Assembly (NCBI GenBank): GCA_021794195.1
Contig: JAJYRG010000014.1
Coordinates: 1-43,077 of the forward strand
Source: Bacteroidota bacterium
Lineage (GTDB): Bacteria; Bacteroidota; Bacteroidia; Sphingobacteriales; Sphingobacteriaceae
Length of the DNA stretch: 43,077 nucleotides
Reading direction: 5' to 3'
Shown piece after piece: positions 42,979-43,077 of this stretch. Within the stretch, counting starts at the first letter, position 1. Each line of letters starts with the position of its first letter. Under the pieces are notes generated by a model, which saw nothing but the letters and a program-made list of their open reading frames with translations, had not been told where the DNA came from and did not search any database. Position numbers and translations under genes: made by a program.

Positions 42979-43077
42979 TTAATTTTTTAACTTTGCTTTT
43001 ATCCTTTCGTCTAATCCTTTAAAAACAATATAAAGTAAAGGAATGAAAAATAATCCCAATACTACGCCAAAAACCAT
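42979..43077 (-). CDS. RND efflux permease, C-terminal end (partial)
   Basis: The last 32 codons of a gene that continues past the window edge. The segment MVFGVVLGLFFIPLLYIVF is the characteristic final membrane helix of AcrB/MexB-type HAE1 transporters, followed by a short basic tail (KGLDERIKAKLKN). The Met at the window edge is almost certainly internal, not a start. Operonic with the TolC-like gene. The periplasmic adaptor should lie further upstream, outside the window. Confidence 0.8.
   Translation of the reverse strand: MVFGVVLGLFFIPLLYIVFKGLDERIKAKLKN

Overview
The window is a chromosomal segment of a low-GC member of the Bacteroidota (Bacteroidetes). The evidence is internal. At least ten genes are preceded by the Bacteroidota-type -7 promoter element TAnnTTTG, and two of these also have a TTG/TTTG -33 element 18-20 bp upstream. 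Shine-Dalgarno sequences are mostly absent. The gene content is also typical: a 29-residue AURKAIP1/COX24-like ribosomal protein, an HU-TPR-RNase G cluster, a PadR-PspC-outer-membrane-barrel operon, MenA for menaquinone, and Ig-like and other lipoproteins. The order cannot be fixed from the sequence; a cytophagal or sphingobacterial lineage is my guess. I saw no rRNA, tRNA, CRISPR array, prophage or intact insertion sequence. Most of the window is core genome.

Layout. 0.1-3.1 kb: voltage-gated K+ channel, maltose-type acetyltransferase, a lipoprotein-anchored thiol peroxidase and a secreted propeller-like protein. 3.2-5.8 kb (minus): a MoxR/Mg-chelatase-like AAA+ ATPase with a VWA partner. 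6.1-9.8 kb: a small lipoprotein behind a sigma-54-type promoter, menA, a glycosyltransferase and an M23 peptidase. 9.9-13.6 kb: mutY-ssb, then pheS with a Rieske-like lipoprotein and a TetR regulator. 13.9-18.3 kb (minus): padR, PspC protein and outer-membrane barrel, with a probable PadR operator inside the promoter. 18.5-25.7 kb: VanZ-like protein, comF-like gene, rlmN, pgi, rng, the small ribosomal protein, a TPR protein and HU. 25.9-31.3 kb: a BioF-like PLP enzyme, a MITE-like repeat, a Gfo/Idh/MocA oxidoreductase, def, a TRIC-family channel, apaG and a Rossmann oxidoreductase. 31.3-36.9 kb: an ABC-F ATPase, mnmG and an Ig-like lipoprotein. 36.8-41.5 kb: gamma-carbonic anhydrase and nadB (minus), then nadA and thiL (plus). 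41.5 kb to the end (minus): a TolC/NodT efflux lipoprotein and the 3' end of an RND permease.

The most notable signal is a possible replication-origin and segregation region. The 455-bp gap between divergent nadB and nadA holds two perfect DnaA boxes, several near matches, a perfect palindrome and a very AT-rich stretch. About 6 kb away, two parS-like sites (GTTCCACGTGAAAC and its inverse) lie immediately upstream of mnmG (gidA). Together they suggest the window may span or lie beside oriC, although dnaA, parA and parB are not here. Secondary signals are the sigma-54-type promoter, -7 elements so close to pheS and padR that their mRNAs should be leaderless, the membrane-anchored Tpx, and two intergenic stretches with unexplained structure.
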